From positions 1-46,581 of the forward strand of contig NZ_MCUN01000021.1 in the NCBI RefSeq assembly GCF_002873455.1: 46,581 nucleotides of DNA. The letters are read 5' to 3'. This DNA is from Vibrio splendidus. GTDB taxonomy: Bacteria; Pseudomonadota; Gammaproteobacteria; Enterobacterales; Vibrionaceae. Shown here piece by piece: positions 25,487 through 33,448 of this stretch (its first letter is position 1; every line of letters starts with the position of its first letter). The notes under the pieces are model-generated. The model had not been told where the DNA came from and did not search any database. It saw nothing but the letters and a program-made list of their open reading frames with translations. A program made the position numbers and the translations under genes.

Positions 25487-25867
25487 CTATTGCATAAAGT
25501 GAGTGGCGCAGATCTTATTTCCATCAGGGTCTCGTAAATAAGCCATATAGAGTCGACGTTCGTCTGTCCCTCTCATACCCGGCCCACCTTCAATGCTAGT
25601 ACCACCGTTCTCAACACCGATGCGATGCCATTCATCGACAGCTTCAGGTGAAGACGCAAGAAAACCTACCGTCATACCATTGCCGTGTGTTGCTGGCTGA
25701 CCATCAATTGGCTTGGTCAAACCCAAAACACCCGTCTTACTCACATAGATACAACGTCCTTTAGGATCTACAGAACCTTCACCGTAGCCCAGTACCGCCA
25801 TGATCGAATCATAGAAAGACTTTGCGCGTTCAATATTTTCAGTACCGAGAAAAACATGGCTGAACAT
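25487..25867 (-). CDS. VOC-family protein
   Basis: A 126-residue glyoxalase-fold protein: FSHVFLGTENIERAKSFYDSIM (N-terminal His and first strand-helix) and YMAYLRDPDGNKICATHF (C-terminal metal-side strand, with Lys-Ile where a Glu ligand is often found). It is a single-domain, probably dimeric member; the enzyme type is not predictable. AGAGG precedes the ATG with a 6-nt spacer. It sits between a globin gene and a LysR gene on the same strand. Confidence 0.78.
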   Translation of the reverse strand: MFSHVFLGTENIERAKSFYDSIMAVLGYGEGSVDPKGRCIYVSKTGVLGLTKPIDGQPATHGNGMTVGFLASSPEAVDEWHRIGVENGGTSIEGGPGMRGTDERRLYMAYLRDPDGNKICATHFMQ

Positions 25868-25943
25868 AACTAACCTCTTCTGCTATTGAAAGAACCATTT
25901 AAACTAGACCTATAAGTCGCGTTTGTCTAGGCATGCTATTCGG

Positions 25944-26828
25944 TCACAACTGTTGCTTAACCCATTGAGCAAACACTTGAAACTTAGTACGTTGATCCAT
26001 TCCTTTAGGACACACTAGGTCATACCCTTTGCCAGATTCCATACTCATAAATGGGGTAATTAACAAACCTTGGTCAATCTGCGGCTTCATAAATTCTAGA
26101 CGCCCTAGTGCCACTCCCATTGATAGCATTGCAGCATCCATCGCCAAGCGGTTATCGCTGTAATAATCACATTGCAAAGTACAATCCACATCGCTTTGGG
26201 CTTCATGTAACCAACGTTGCCATGCCGTAACATCCCCACTGTGGATAAATTGAATGCGCTCTAAATGCTGCATTCCCTTTTCTAGATTGAATTTTTCAGC
26301 ATATTCAGGGCTACAAACCGGCGCTCTCAAGCCTGTAAATAGCCGCTCACTATAATGATTCGGATAGTGACCTTCGCTGTAGAAAATTGCCACATCATAA
26401 GGTTCAAACTGAAAATCAGATTGGTTCTGCTTGGTTTGCAGTTTGATGCTTAAATTTGGGTACAGTTTTCTAAACTCAGGCAAACGAGGCATCAACCAAG
26501 AGGACGCAAAATAAGGCGAGGTGGCGATGTACAACTCCCCGCTCAGCTCTCCGGTTTGAATGTCCACTAGCTCAGAAAAAATAGATTCGAAAGAGACATT
26601 CAACATAGCCAGAACGCGTTGCCCTTCGGGCGTGAGTTCAAGCTTTCTCGTCTTACGAACAAACAAGTTGAACTTCAATTGTTGTTCTAGTTTTTTAATA
26701 CGATGACTGACCCCACCTTGAGTCAGAAATAGTTCTTCGGCAGCAAGAGTAAAACTCAAATGCTTGGCCGAAACACTGAATGTGTGCAACAGCGACAGCG
26801 TTTGTTGGCGATTCTCAAACAAGCCCAT
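25944..26828 (-). CDS. LysR-family transcriptional regulator
   Basis: A 294-residue LysR regulator. The N-terminal helix-turn-helix includes SFTLAAEELFLTQGGVSHRIKKLE (about residues 24-47), a pattern close to the GcvA subgroup, and the C-terminal effector-binding domain begins near residue 92 (SGELYIATSPYF). It is divergent, with 102 bp to the GH4 glycosidase start; a perfect 7-bp inverted repeat in that gap is a likely binding site. It therefore probably controls the glycosidase-deacetylase operon, responding to a beta-glucoside or chito-oligosaccharide signal (inference). Confidence 0.88.
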   Translation of the reverse strand: MGLFENRQQTLSLLHTFSVSAKHLSFTLAAEELFLTQGGVSHRIKKLEQQLKFNLFVRKTRKLELTPEGQRVLAMLNVSFESIFSELVDIQTGELSGELYIATSPYFASSWLMPRLPEFRKLYPNLSIKLQTKQNQSDFQFEPYDVAIFYSEGHYPNHYSERLFTGLRAPVCSPEYAEKFNLEKGMQHLERIQFIHSGDVTAWQRWLHEAQSDVDCTLQCDYYSDNRLAMDAAMLSMGVALGRLEFMKPQIDQGLLITPFMSMESGKGYDLVCPKGMDQRTKFQVFAQWVKQQL

Positions 26829-26890
26829 AGATTAACCTCACTAATACATAAATCATCGATAGTGGTTTGTCGGTGTACTTATTCATCATA

Positions 26891-26911
26891 TAGATTAAAC
26901 CATGTAATCTA
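26891..26911. promoter_or_regulatory. Inverted repeat, likely LysR operator
   Basis: TAGATTA-AACCATG-TAATCTA is a perfect 7-bp inverted repeat with 7 bp between arms; the inner TTA...TAA fits a T-N11-A-type box. It sits between the divergent LysR and GH4 genes and ends 19 bp before the chosen GH4 start. Confidence 0.6.
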
Positions 26912-26930
26912 AATAATAATGGTGAGTAAA

Positions 26931-28271
26931 ATGATGCAAAAACAAAAACTAAAAGTCGCGGTGATTGGTGGTGGCTCAAGTTACACCCCTGAACTCATCG
27001 AAGGCTTACTAAAACGCTATCACGAATTACCTATTTCCGATCTTTGGCTGGTCGATATCGAAGAAGGCATGGAAAAAGCGCAAGTGATTGCCGATTTAAC
27101 GCAGCGAATGATTAAAAAAACCAACTGTGATATCACGGTACACCTTACGACAGACCGAAAAGCGGCGCTCGTTGACGCAAACTTTGTCTGTTCTCAATTT
27201 CGAGCAGGTCGGTTAGAAGCAAGATTATGCGACGAAAGAATTGCACTTAAATATCGCATGATAGGCCAAGAGACTAACGGGTTAGGTGGTTTTTCTAACG
27301 CTTGTCGAACCATACCCATTGCTTTAGAAATCGCAAAAGAGATGGAAGTACTTTGCCCGAATGCATGGCTGCTCAATTTTACTAACCCATCAGGCATGGT
27401 GACCGAAGCCTTAATTAAGCACTCAACAATCAAAACGGTCGGTTTGTGTAATATCCCCGTGAACATGGAACGTGGTGCAGCAAAAATGCTTGGCGCTGAA
27501 CGCGAAGACATCACCATGCAAATCGCAGGTTTAAATCACCTTGTGTGGGCTCGAAAGGTGCTTCATAACGGCGAAGACAAACTCCAAGAAGTGATTGAGC
27601 AACTCCTCGGTGGCAATGACCAAATGATGCCCAAGAACATCCCACCATTTGAATGGGATGCCGAGTTGATTCGATCATTGAATCTGGTGCCGTGTGCTTA
27701 CCTACGTTACTACTATCAGTCACGAGATATTCTAGACAAAGAGTTTGCGGCGTCGGAAAAGAGCGAAAATCGTGCTGATCTGGTTGCGAAAGTGGAACAG
27801 CAACTGCTCGAAATTTATCGAGACCCAATGCTAGATACCAAACCACAACTATTAGAAGAGAGAGGCGGAGCTCATTATTCTGAAGCAGCTTGTGAACTGA
27901 TGAGCAGTATTCACAACAACAAGCGTTCTATCATGCACGTCAACACACGCAACAATGGTGCGATTCAAGGACTTCCTGATGACTGCGCGGTAGAAGTCAG
28001 CTCTGTTATCACCAACAGTGCGATTCTTCCACTGAACGTCGAACCCTTTGATAACGATACACTTCGTCTCATACAACAAATGAAAGAGTTTGAAACCTTA
28101 ACCGTTAAAGCGGCCATGACAGGGGATATTGCATTAGCTAAGCGTGCTTTGATTCTGAACCCTATCGTCGATAGTGGTTCTCATATTGATGAAGCATTAC
28201 AAGAAACGATTCGAGAGAACCTAGACTTCATGCCTGCGTTTGCTCATCGATTGGCACAAAATGAACAGTAA
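26931..28271 (+). CDS. 6-phospho-beta-glucosidase, GH4 family
   Basis: NAD+- and metal-dependent glycosidase of family GH4, 446 residues. The N-terminal nucleotide fold reads KVAVIGGGSSYTPE (residues 8-21). Later signatures are NFTNPSG, GLCNIPVNM (metal-ligand Cys) and AGLNHLVWARKV (metal-ligand His). These match the 6-phospho-beta-glucosidase/ChbF branch, which opens phosphorylated disaccharides by redox-assisted elimination. The ATG at 26931 lies just after GGTGAG and is preferred to the in-frame ATG at 26919. It is followed 76 bp later by a ChbG-type deacetylase, suggesting use of chitobiose-like sugars. No PTS genes are nearby, so the sugar phosphate must come from transporters encoded elsewhere. 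Confidence 0.9.
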   Translation: MMQKQKLKVAVIGGGSSYTPELIEGLLKRYHELPISDLWLVDIEEGMEKAQVIADLTQRMIKKTNCDITVHLTTDRKAALVDANFVCSQFRAGRLEARLCDERIALKYRMIGQETNGLGGFSNACRTIPIALEIAKEMEVLCPNAWLLNFTNPSGMVTEALIKHSTIKTVGLCNIPVNMERGAAKMLGAEREDITMQIAGLNHLVWARKVLHNGEDKLQEVIEQLLGGNDQMMPKNIPPFEWDAELIRSLNLVPCAYLRYYYQSRDILDKEFAASEKSENRADLVAKVEQQLLEIYRDPMLDTKPQLLEERGGAHYSEAACELMSSIHNNKRSIMHVNTRNNGAIQGLPDDCAVEVSSVITNSAILPLNVEPFDNDTLRLIQQMKEFETLTVKAAMTGDIALAKRALILNPIVDSGSHIDEALQETIRENLDFMPAFAHRLAQNEQ

Positions 28272-28347
28272 CTTTATGTACATGAGCCCAATCAAAATTA
28301 GGTTAATCCAGATCGTTCACAATCCATTTTAGTCACCAGAGGTCACG

Positions 28348-29118
28348 ATGAAACTAATACTGAACGCCGACGATTTCGGTCTCACTGAAACGGTAAACCA
28401 TGGCATTGTTGAGTGCTTCAAAGCAGGCGTGGTGAAATCAACCACCATCATGATGAACCAACCGGGCACACAACACGCCATCGATCTTTACCATCAAGGT
28501 TTGGTTCCAGAAGTTGGCTTGCACTTTACGGTTACTTCAGGCAAACCTCTTAGTGCACCAGAGTTAGTACCAAGTTTGGTGAATGACCAAGGTAACTTCT
28601 TAGATAAGGCGGTTTTATTTAACAAAGCCGATGTGGTCGAAGATGAGGTTGTGCTGGAGCTTAACGCGCAGTATCAAGCTGCCATCAATGCCGGTTTAAA
28701 GATCAATCATATCGACAGCCATCATTTTGGTGGTGTATTCAAACCTCTCAAAGCGGCGTTTACTCAAACAGCAAATACTATCGGCTTGCCAGTAAGGCGC
28801 ATCGACAACATTATAAGTGGGCAAGGTTCACTTTTGGTGCCTACACCAGACGCTTTTGATATGCGATTTTTTGATCAAGGAATCTCCCTGAGCAACTTGC
28901 AAGATATTCTGTTGAGCTACCAAACTACCATGCCTAACAGCACCGTAGAGTTGATGTGTCACCCATCGTTTTCTGTGAGTGAAGAACTGAAATCACTATC
29001 TGGTTATGACGATAAGAGAGTGGAAGAATACAATCTCTTAACCAGTAAATCGTTGAAACAATGGCTCAGCGACAACCACATCGAGTGTGTTGGATTCGAT
29101 GAATTACGAACTCGTTAA
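28348..29118 (+). CDS. chbG: ChbG/HpnK-type carbohydrate deacetylase
   Basis: A 256-residue deacetylase of the YdjC/ChbG family, which removes one acetyl group from chitobiose-6-phosphate or chitin disaccharide so that ChbF can act. The catalytic motif ILNADDFG (Asp8-Asp9) starts the chain; further metal-ligand positions lie in GLHFTVTSG and HIDSHHFGG. A late MCHPSF is also conserved. ChbG from E. coli is 249 residues. AGAGG precedes the ATG. Together with the GH4 gene upstream it forms a chb-like pair lacking PTS genes and the chbR regulator, with a LysR gene instead. Confidence 0.87.
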   Translation: MKLILNADDFGLTETVNHGIVECFKAGVVKSTTIMMNQPGTQHAIDLYHQGLVPEVGLHFTVTSGKPLSAPELVPSLVNDQGNFLDKAVLFNKADVVEDEVVLELNAQYQAAINAGLKINHIDSHHFGGVFKPLKAAFTQTANTIGLPVRRIDNIISGQGSLLVPTPDAFDMRFFDQGISLSNLQDILLSYQTTMPNSTVELMCHPSFSVSEELKSLSGYDDKRVEEYNLLTSKSLKQWLSDNHIECVGFDELRTR

Positions 29119-29150
29119 ACTCAGAACGACAAACAACCAAGGAACAGGTA

Positions 29151-29591
29151 CTAATCGACAATGCGTTGTGCGCCCTGTCCTTGGTCGTGCAGGATGTCTT
29201 CAGGGTTCAGTAAATGGCACTTCTGCATGCTCAAACAACCACAGCCGATACAGCCGGTTAGATTCTCTTGTAACGAACGGATTTGTGCCATCTTGCTGTC
29301 GAGTTGTCCTTGCCACTTCTTCGCAACTCGTTCCCAATCTCGCTTAGTCGCAGTTTGATTCATTGGTAAGGTAGATAACTCTTCCGTAATCTCTTCCAGC
29401 GTAAAACCTATCGACTGCGCGACTTGTATCAAAGCAATTCGTCTCAACATCGCAGACTGATAACGACGTTGATTACCGTTAGTGCGAATCGAAGCAATCA
29501 ACCCTTTGGTTTCATAAAAGCGCAGTGCCGAAGGAGCCACACCACTGCGCTCCGATAACTGCCCTATCGTCAAATATACGATGTTTCTCAT
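29151..29591 (-). CDS. soxR: Redox-sensitive MerR-family activator SoxR
   Basis: SoxR homologue of 146 residues. The MerR-type winged HTH starts LTIGQLSERSGVAPSALRFYE (residues 8-28). A dimerisation helix follows and then the [2Fe-2S] ligand cluster C114-IG-C117-G-C119-LSMQK-C125, the same spacing as E. coli SoxR. Oxidation of the cluster by redox-cycling compounds or superoxide switches the protein on. No soxS is nearby, as in most non-enteric bacteria. The ATG at 29591 is chosen over the frame opening at 29615 because AGGG lies just before it. A 22-bp inverted repeat at 29622 is a probable autoregulatory site. Confidence 0.93.
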   Translation of the reverse strand: MRNIVYLTIGQLSERSGVAPSALRFYETKGLIASIRTNGNQRRYQSAMLRRIALIQVAQSIGFTLEEITEELSTLPMNQTATKRDWERVAKKWQGQLDSKMAQIRSLQENLTGCIGCGCLSMQKCHLLNPEDILHDQGQGAQRIVD

Positions 29592-29621
29592 TGTTACCCT
29601 ATCCTTGGTAATCACAAATAA

Positions 29622-29643
29622 ATGAAGTTCACTTTAACTTCAT
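29622..29643. promoter_or_regulatory. Inverted repeat at the soxR promoter
   Basis: ATGAAGTT-CACTTT-AACTTCAT: perfect 8-bp arms, 31 bp before the soxR start. It resembles MerR-family dyads, so SoxR autoregulation is plausible; the E. coli SoxR site has a CCTCAAGTT arm, similar in the AAGTT part. Confidence 0.55.
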
Positions 29644-29854
29644 CATAACCACAGCTTACTGTCTTCACCAATTAAGAAGGCAGAACTTTGAATGAGAGCA
29701 TCAACGATTTAAGCGTTCACTATTTTGAATGGTAACGATCTGATTTTAATAAAGTGACTGGCAACGATGTAATGAGTAACTATATGATTAGTAACTATGT
29801 TATTGATGGCTATGTGATTGACAATAAAGTGAGGTGATAATTAACTGAGGTCAT

Positions 29855-29881
29855 AAAAATGGCTACCCGAAAGATAGCCAT
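29855..29881 (-). terminator. Terminator of the DUF1439 gene (minus strand)
   Basis: ATGGCTA (29859-29865) pairs with TAGCCAT (29875-29881). Read on the minus strand, the stem is followed by a run of five T residues. Confidence 0.8.
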
Positions 29882-29906
29882 AATGCAGGTCCGAATTTAA
29901 AACGAA

Positions 29907-30464
29907 TTAGTCAAACAACTCAATAACCAACTTATTATCTTTAATCACCAGATTAGGCTCAGAAGATTTAATCAACGACTCTTGCACCTTATTACTATCT
30001 AACTTAAAAACTGGAGACTGAGACAAAGCAAAACCAATCATGGATACAGCAGGTTTAAGCAGTTTTTCGACTTCAGGAGAAAGCTGTCGCCCTTTTTCAT
30101 CAAAGCGTTCTAGGCGCAACGACTTCAAATACACTTCACCACTTTCTTTGTCGTATTCAGGAATAGCACTGAACTCAATGTCTAAATCTAACCCCATGTT
30201 TGGCATGTTAAATATCTGAACTTTCGCATTGGTATTGGCCAAAACAGAAACTCGTTGGCTGTCCGTTCGACCAATTTGAACCTCTAGTTCATCAACAGCG
30301 ACTTGTGCATACATAACACTTTGGACACCAACCTCTTGCTCTAGCATCACTGAATCTTGCAGGTACTCCGTCATCTCTTGCTCTGTAATACTGTAGCTAA
30401 CACAGCCATTCAGCATAAGGACAGTAAAGGCAATAATGAAACGGTTGAGTAACTTAGTTGTCAT
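29907..30464 (-). CDS. DUF1439 (YceB-like) lipoprotein
   Basis: Lipoprotein of 185 residues related to E. coli YceB (DUF1439). The signal peptide ends with a lipobox LNGC (Cys near residue 21). The mature part contains VSYSITEQEMTEYLQ and a C-terminal LSQSPVFKLDSN. A longer frame opens at 30494 but would give an odd N-terminus; no strong ribosome binding site supports either. Function of the family is poorly known; it is probably a periplasmic, lipid-binding type of fold. Monocistronic, with a good terminator. Confidence 0.8.
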   Translation of the reverse strand: MTTKLLNRFIIAFTVLMLNGCVSYSITEQEMTEYLQDSVMLEQEVGVQSVMYAQVAVDELEVQIGRTDSQRVSVLANTNAKVQIFNMPNMGLDLDIEFSAIPEYDKESGEVYLKSLRLERFDEKGRQLSPEVEKLLKPAVSMIGFALSQSPVFKLDSNKVQESLIKSSEPNLVIKDNKLVIELFD

Positions 30465-30624
30465 TGGGGAAAAACTCTTAATATATATTGGCATGGAACA
30501 GATTTGACCTTGAGGTAATATTGTTGAACAGTCGTCGCCATTACAGTGTCGGATAACTGAGCAAAATGATCCACCTAATAAGTGATACCGTAAGAAAAGG
30601 TTTGATAAAAAGGATAATGAAGTG

Positions 30625-31011
30625 ATGACTGAATTAACGATATTTTACGATGGTACCTGTCCATTGTGCGCTAAAGAGATGGCGGCGCTTGCCAAGCATG
30701 ATACTAAGAAAAAGATACAAACCATCGATATCTACAGCGAAGCCTTTTCAGATTACCCTCAGATTGATGCCGATGCGGCCAACACCATTTTGCACGCATT
30801 AGATGAGAACGGGGAATTGATTTTAGGCTTAGATGTGACTTACAAAGCTTGGAACCTGGTGGGGAAAGGTTGGTTATATGCGCCATTACGTTGGCCTGTG
30901 TTCAAACCTTTTGCTGACTGGTGTTACTTACGATTTGCAAAAAATCGATACAAGGTCTCGTTTTGGCTAACAGGAAAATCACGCTGTAACGGAAATAGCT
31001 GTTCAAGATAG
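30625..31011 (+). CDS. DCC-family thiol-disulfide oxidoreductase (DUF393)
   Basis: A 128-residue protein starting MTELTIFYDGTCPLCAKEM, the DCC signature with redox motif Cys12-Pro-Leu-Cys15 after Asp9-Gly10. Family members are thioredoxin-like proteins of unclear substrate. The remaining sequence includes AWNLVGKGWLYAPLRWP, also family-typical. AGGA is 10 nt before the ATG; a GTG one codon earlier is an alternative start. It is divergent from the DUF1439 gene and convergent with a tiny membrane protein gene. Confidence 0.82.
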   Translation: MTELTIFYDGTCPLCAKEMAALAKHDTKKKIQTIDIYSEAFSDYPQIDADAANTILHALDENGELILGLDVTYKAWNLVGKGWLYAPLRWPVFKPFADWCYLRFAKNRYKVSFWLTGKSRCNGNSCSR

Positions 31012-31039
31012 AAAACGAAAAACCATCTCAAATTTCAGG

Positions 31040-31135
31040 TCAAGACATACCGCTTGCTACCTTGTAATACACTAGGCCAAATAACGCAGCGAAAACCATT
31101 ACTGTGACAGCGACTTTTAACCAAATAAATTTCAT
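31040..31135 (-). CDS. 31-residue single-helix membrane protein (small ORF)
   Basis: A small open frame starting MKFIWLKVAVTVMVFAAL and ending KVASGMS, stop TGA. It has a positively charged N-terminus, one hydrophobic helix of about 18 residues and a short tail. AAGGG lies exactly 6 nt before the ATG, a strong ribosome binding site, which is why it is taken as real despite its size. No homologue is recognised; it is not CydX, YnhF or another small protein known to me. It lies between the convergent DUF393 gene and the ABC1 kinase gene. Confidence 0.6.
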   Translation of the reverse strand: MKFIWLKVAVTVMVFAALFGLVYYKVASGMS

Positions 31136-31482
31136 TTAATACCCTTATTCTTTTATCTCTACATTCGTACTAGCTATTGAATTCATACTAGCTATTGAAT
31201 TCATACTAGCTATTTAATTCACGCTAGCTATGCAACATAACACAATTAAAGGAACGCGAGGTTAGCATTTTATAGAACTTCGACCTTGTCCACGACTGCG
31301 CTATTTGGTTCGTTATTCCTTAAAAATCAAAGCTACAGTATCCCTAGTAGATCAATGGCGTTATTTTGATTGATAGTCATCCAAATGCGATATCTGCTCG
31401 TAATGACTTTAAGTTCATTTTGGCGCAGCTACTTGGCGCAATGAAGTTTCGCAACACGTCTTGTTAACCAAGAGAGAAGTTT
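31136..31482. other. Spacer upstream of the ABC1 kinase gene
   Basis: About 347 bp holding the 18-bp tandem repeat (31168-31232); the remainder shows no gene or clear motif. Confidence 0.4.
31168..31232. repeat. 18-bp tandem repeat x3.5
   Basis: Units TACTAGCTATTGAATTCA at 31168-31185 and 31186-31203 are identical. The third (31204-31221) has one change, and a partial copy CGCTAGCTATG follows. The array sits just upstream of the small membrane protein gene, possibly in its promoter region. Confidence 0.9.
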
Positions 31483-32805
31483 ATGCCGGCAAAAGAGAGA
31501 AACCTTCCTACACATCGAATTTCCAGATTCAGCAAGTTCGCCTCGCTGGCGACAAGAGTCGCGGGCAATGTGATAACGGAAGGTACCAAGCAACTCGCAC
31601 AAGGCAACAGGCCCAAAGCAAAAGACTTATTACTCACCCCGCAGAACATTGCACGCCTGACTGATCAACTCGCCCACCTGCGCGGTGCTGCCATGAAGCT
31701 TGGGCAGATGTTATCAATGGACGCGGGCGACGTCCTCGAACCTGAACTCGCCGACATTCTCTCTCGCCTACGCTCAGACGCCGACCCACTGCCAACAAAG
31801 CAGCTCAACCAAGTGTTAGAAAGCTCACTCGGCATCAACTGGAAAGCCGAATTCCTTTCCTTCAACTTTAAACCTATCGCCAGTGCGTCCATCGGACAAG
31901 TTCACCAAGCCTACAGTGATGCGGGAGACAAACTTGCCATCAAAGTCCAATATCCAGGCATTCGAAAAAGCATCGACAGTGATGTGGACAACGTAGGCAC
32001 ATTGCTCAACATCGTTGGGTTGATACCCAAATCTGTCGATTACAAAGGCTTCTTAGAAGAAGCAAAGAAACAGCTCCATGATGAAGCAGATTATGCTCGT
32101 GAGGCTGACTACGCGACACGTTACCATAATGCACTGAAAGAACACGCTCACTTCGTCGTGCCTAAGATTCACCCTCAAATGTCTTCAGAATCAGTGCTCG
32201 CGATGGACTTCATTGAAGGTGTCTCGATAGAGCAAATAGAAGGTTACGATCAAAGTACTCGTGATTTTGTCATGCGCAGCTTGCTCGAACTCATGTTCAG
32301 GGAATTGTTCGATTTTAAGATGGTGCAAACCGACCCCAACTTCGCCAACTTCCTCTACGTTGAAAAAACTCGCCAGATTGGGCTTCTGGATTTTGGGGCA
32401 ACGCGTGAATACAGCGATCGCTTCAGTGATGGCTATCGTTTGGCCTTTACCTCTGTGGTAAACAGCGATGAAAAAGGGCTCAATCAAGCATTAGAACAAA
32501 TTGGATTTTTTAGCGAGACGATTCTCCCCGATCAGCGCCAAGCTATTCTTAACTTAGTAACAATGGCTTGCGAGCCAATGCTTGTTGATAAAGAGTACGA
32601 CTTCAAAGCCAGTGGCTTAGCTCAACGTCTTCGTGAGGCCGGAACCATACTCAGCATGGAACAAGAGTATTGGCATACTCCACCTGCCGATGCCCTGTTC
32701 CTGCATCGTAAAATTGGGGGCATGTACTTGTTAGCCGCTCGCCTTGGGGCAAAAGTAAATATACGTCGTTTAGTTGCTTCGTATCTCATCAGCGATGCCA
32801 CTTAA
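31483..32805 (+). CDS. ABC1/ADCK-type atypical kinase (COQ8-like)
   Basis: A 440-residue ABC1-family (UbiB/ADCK/COQ8) atypical kinase. Family motifs in order: the KxGQ signature (MKLGQMLSMD), the Ala-rich nucleotide loop region ASASIGQVHQAY, the lysine in AIKVQYPG, EADYAREADYATRY, QTDPNFANFLY and DFGATREYS (DFG). The catalytic-loop text QTDPNFAN is the COQ8/ADCK3 form, whereas UbiB has an HAD-x-HPGN form, so this is not the standard UbiB of ubiquinone synthesis. UbiB-type hydrophobic C-terminal helices are also absent. A role in quinone or lipid homeostasis is inferred from the family. AGAGAG precedes the ATG. Confidence 0.85.
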   Translation: MPAKERNLPTHRISRFSKFASLATRVAGNVITEGTKQLAQGNRPKAKDLLLTPQNIARLTDQLAHLRGAAMKLGQMLSMDAGDVLEPELADILSRLRSDADPLPTKQLNQVLESSLGINWKAEFLSFNFKPIASASIGQVHQAYSDAGDKLAIKVQYPGIRKSIDSDVDNVGTLLNIVGLIPKSVDYKGFLEEAKKQLHDEADYAREADYATRYHNALKEHAHFVVPKIHPQMSSESVLAMDFIEGVSIEQIEGYDQSTRDFVMRSLLELMFRELFDFKMVQTDPNFANFLYVEKTRQIGLLDFGATREYSDRFSDGYRLAFTSVVNSDEKGLNQALEQIGFFSETILPDQRQAILNLVTMACEPMLVDKEYDFKASGLAQRLREAGTILSMEQEYWHTPPADALFLHRKIGGMYLLAARLGAKVNIRRLVASYLISDAT

Positions 32806-32902
32806 TTAGCCCATAAATAGTGACGGTTAATGATTAGCAGAGTGATCATTTCGTGCTGCGCAAGAGTACTTACAGTTACGCTAACTAAAATGAGCCAAAC
32901 CT

Positions 32903-33448
32903 ATGAAACGTTCACTGCTTTACTCCACCGCCCTGATTGCGAGCCTAACGAGCTCTGTAGCTTTTGCAGCCAGTTGCCCTAAGATACTCGACGGCAAACA
33001 ACGTTTGTTAAATTCAAACGAAGAGATAGAGCTGTGTGAAGAGTTTCAAGGTAAAACCCTTTTGGTCGTCAACACCGCCAGCCAATGTGGTTTTACCCCT
33101 CAATACGAACAACTCGAGCAGTTGCATCAAACCTATAAAGACCAAGGTTTCACGGTTGTCGGCTTTCCAAGCAACGATTTTCGCCAAGACAGAGGAAGCG
33201 AAGAGAAGTCAGCCAAAATTTGTTACCTCGACTATGGTGTTACCTTTCCGATGATGGCGCGAGCATCACTATCTGGCAGTAGCGCTAACCCTGTGTTTGC
33301 AGAAATACAGCAGCAAGCAGGTGTGACGCCCAAATGGAACTTCTACAAATTCCTAATCAGCAAAGAAGGTAAAGTGGTGGCAACCTTCCCTAGCTCCACA
33401 TCACCAGTGAGTGCGACACTCAAAAATGCGATTGAGCAGCAGCTATGA
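32903..33448 (+). CDS. Exported glutathione peroxidase-family protein
   Basis: A 181-residue thiol peroxidase of the glutathione peroxidase fold with a signal peptide ending in AFA (residue 23), so periplasmic. The peroxidatic Cys lies in VNTASQCGFTPQY, and the Trp-Asn pair of WNFYKFL is present. The usual FPCNQFG loop reads FPSNDFRQ: the Gln of the catalytic tetrad is Asp and the loop Cys is Ser. A second conserved Cys is in KICYLDYGVTFPM. The enzyme may use a different reductant or have altered activity. The stop overlaps the start of the next gene by 4 bp, so they are translationally coupled. Confidence 0.85.
   Translation: MKRSLLYSTALIASLTSSVAFAASCPKILDGKQRLLNSNEEIELCEEFQGKTLLVVNTASQCGFTPQYEQLEQLHQTYKDQGFTVVGFPSNDFRQDRGSEEKSAKICYLDYGVTFPMMARASLSGSSANPVFAEIQQQAGVTPKWNFYKFLISKEGKVVATFPSSTSPVSATLKNAIEQQL

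Larger units (their letters stand above)
29592..29906. other. Spacer between soxR and DUF1439 lipoprotein gene
   Basis: About 315 bp. Apart from the inverted repeat at 29622 and the terminator at 29855, it holds loosely repeated GTAAC/GTGATTG-like words between 29728 and 29838 (e.g. AGTAACTAT twice), probably decayed repeats. No gene seen. Confidence 0.4.
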
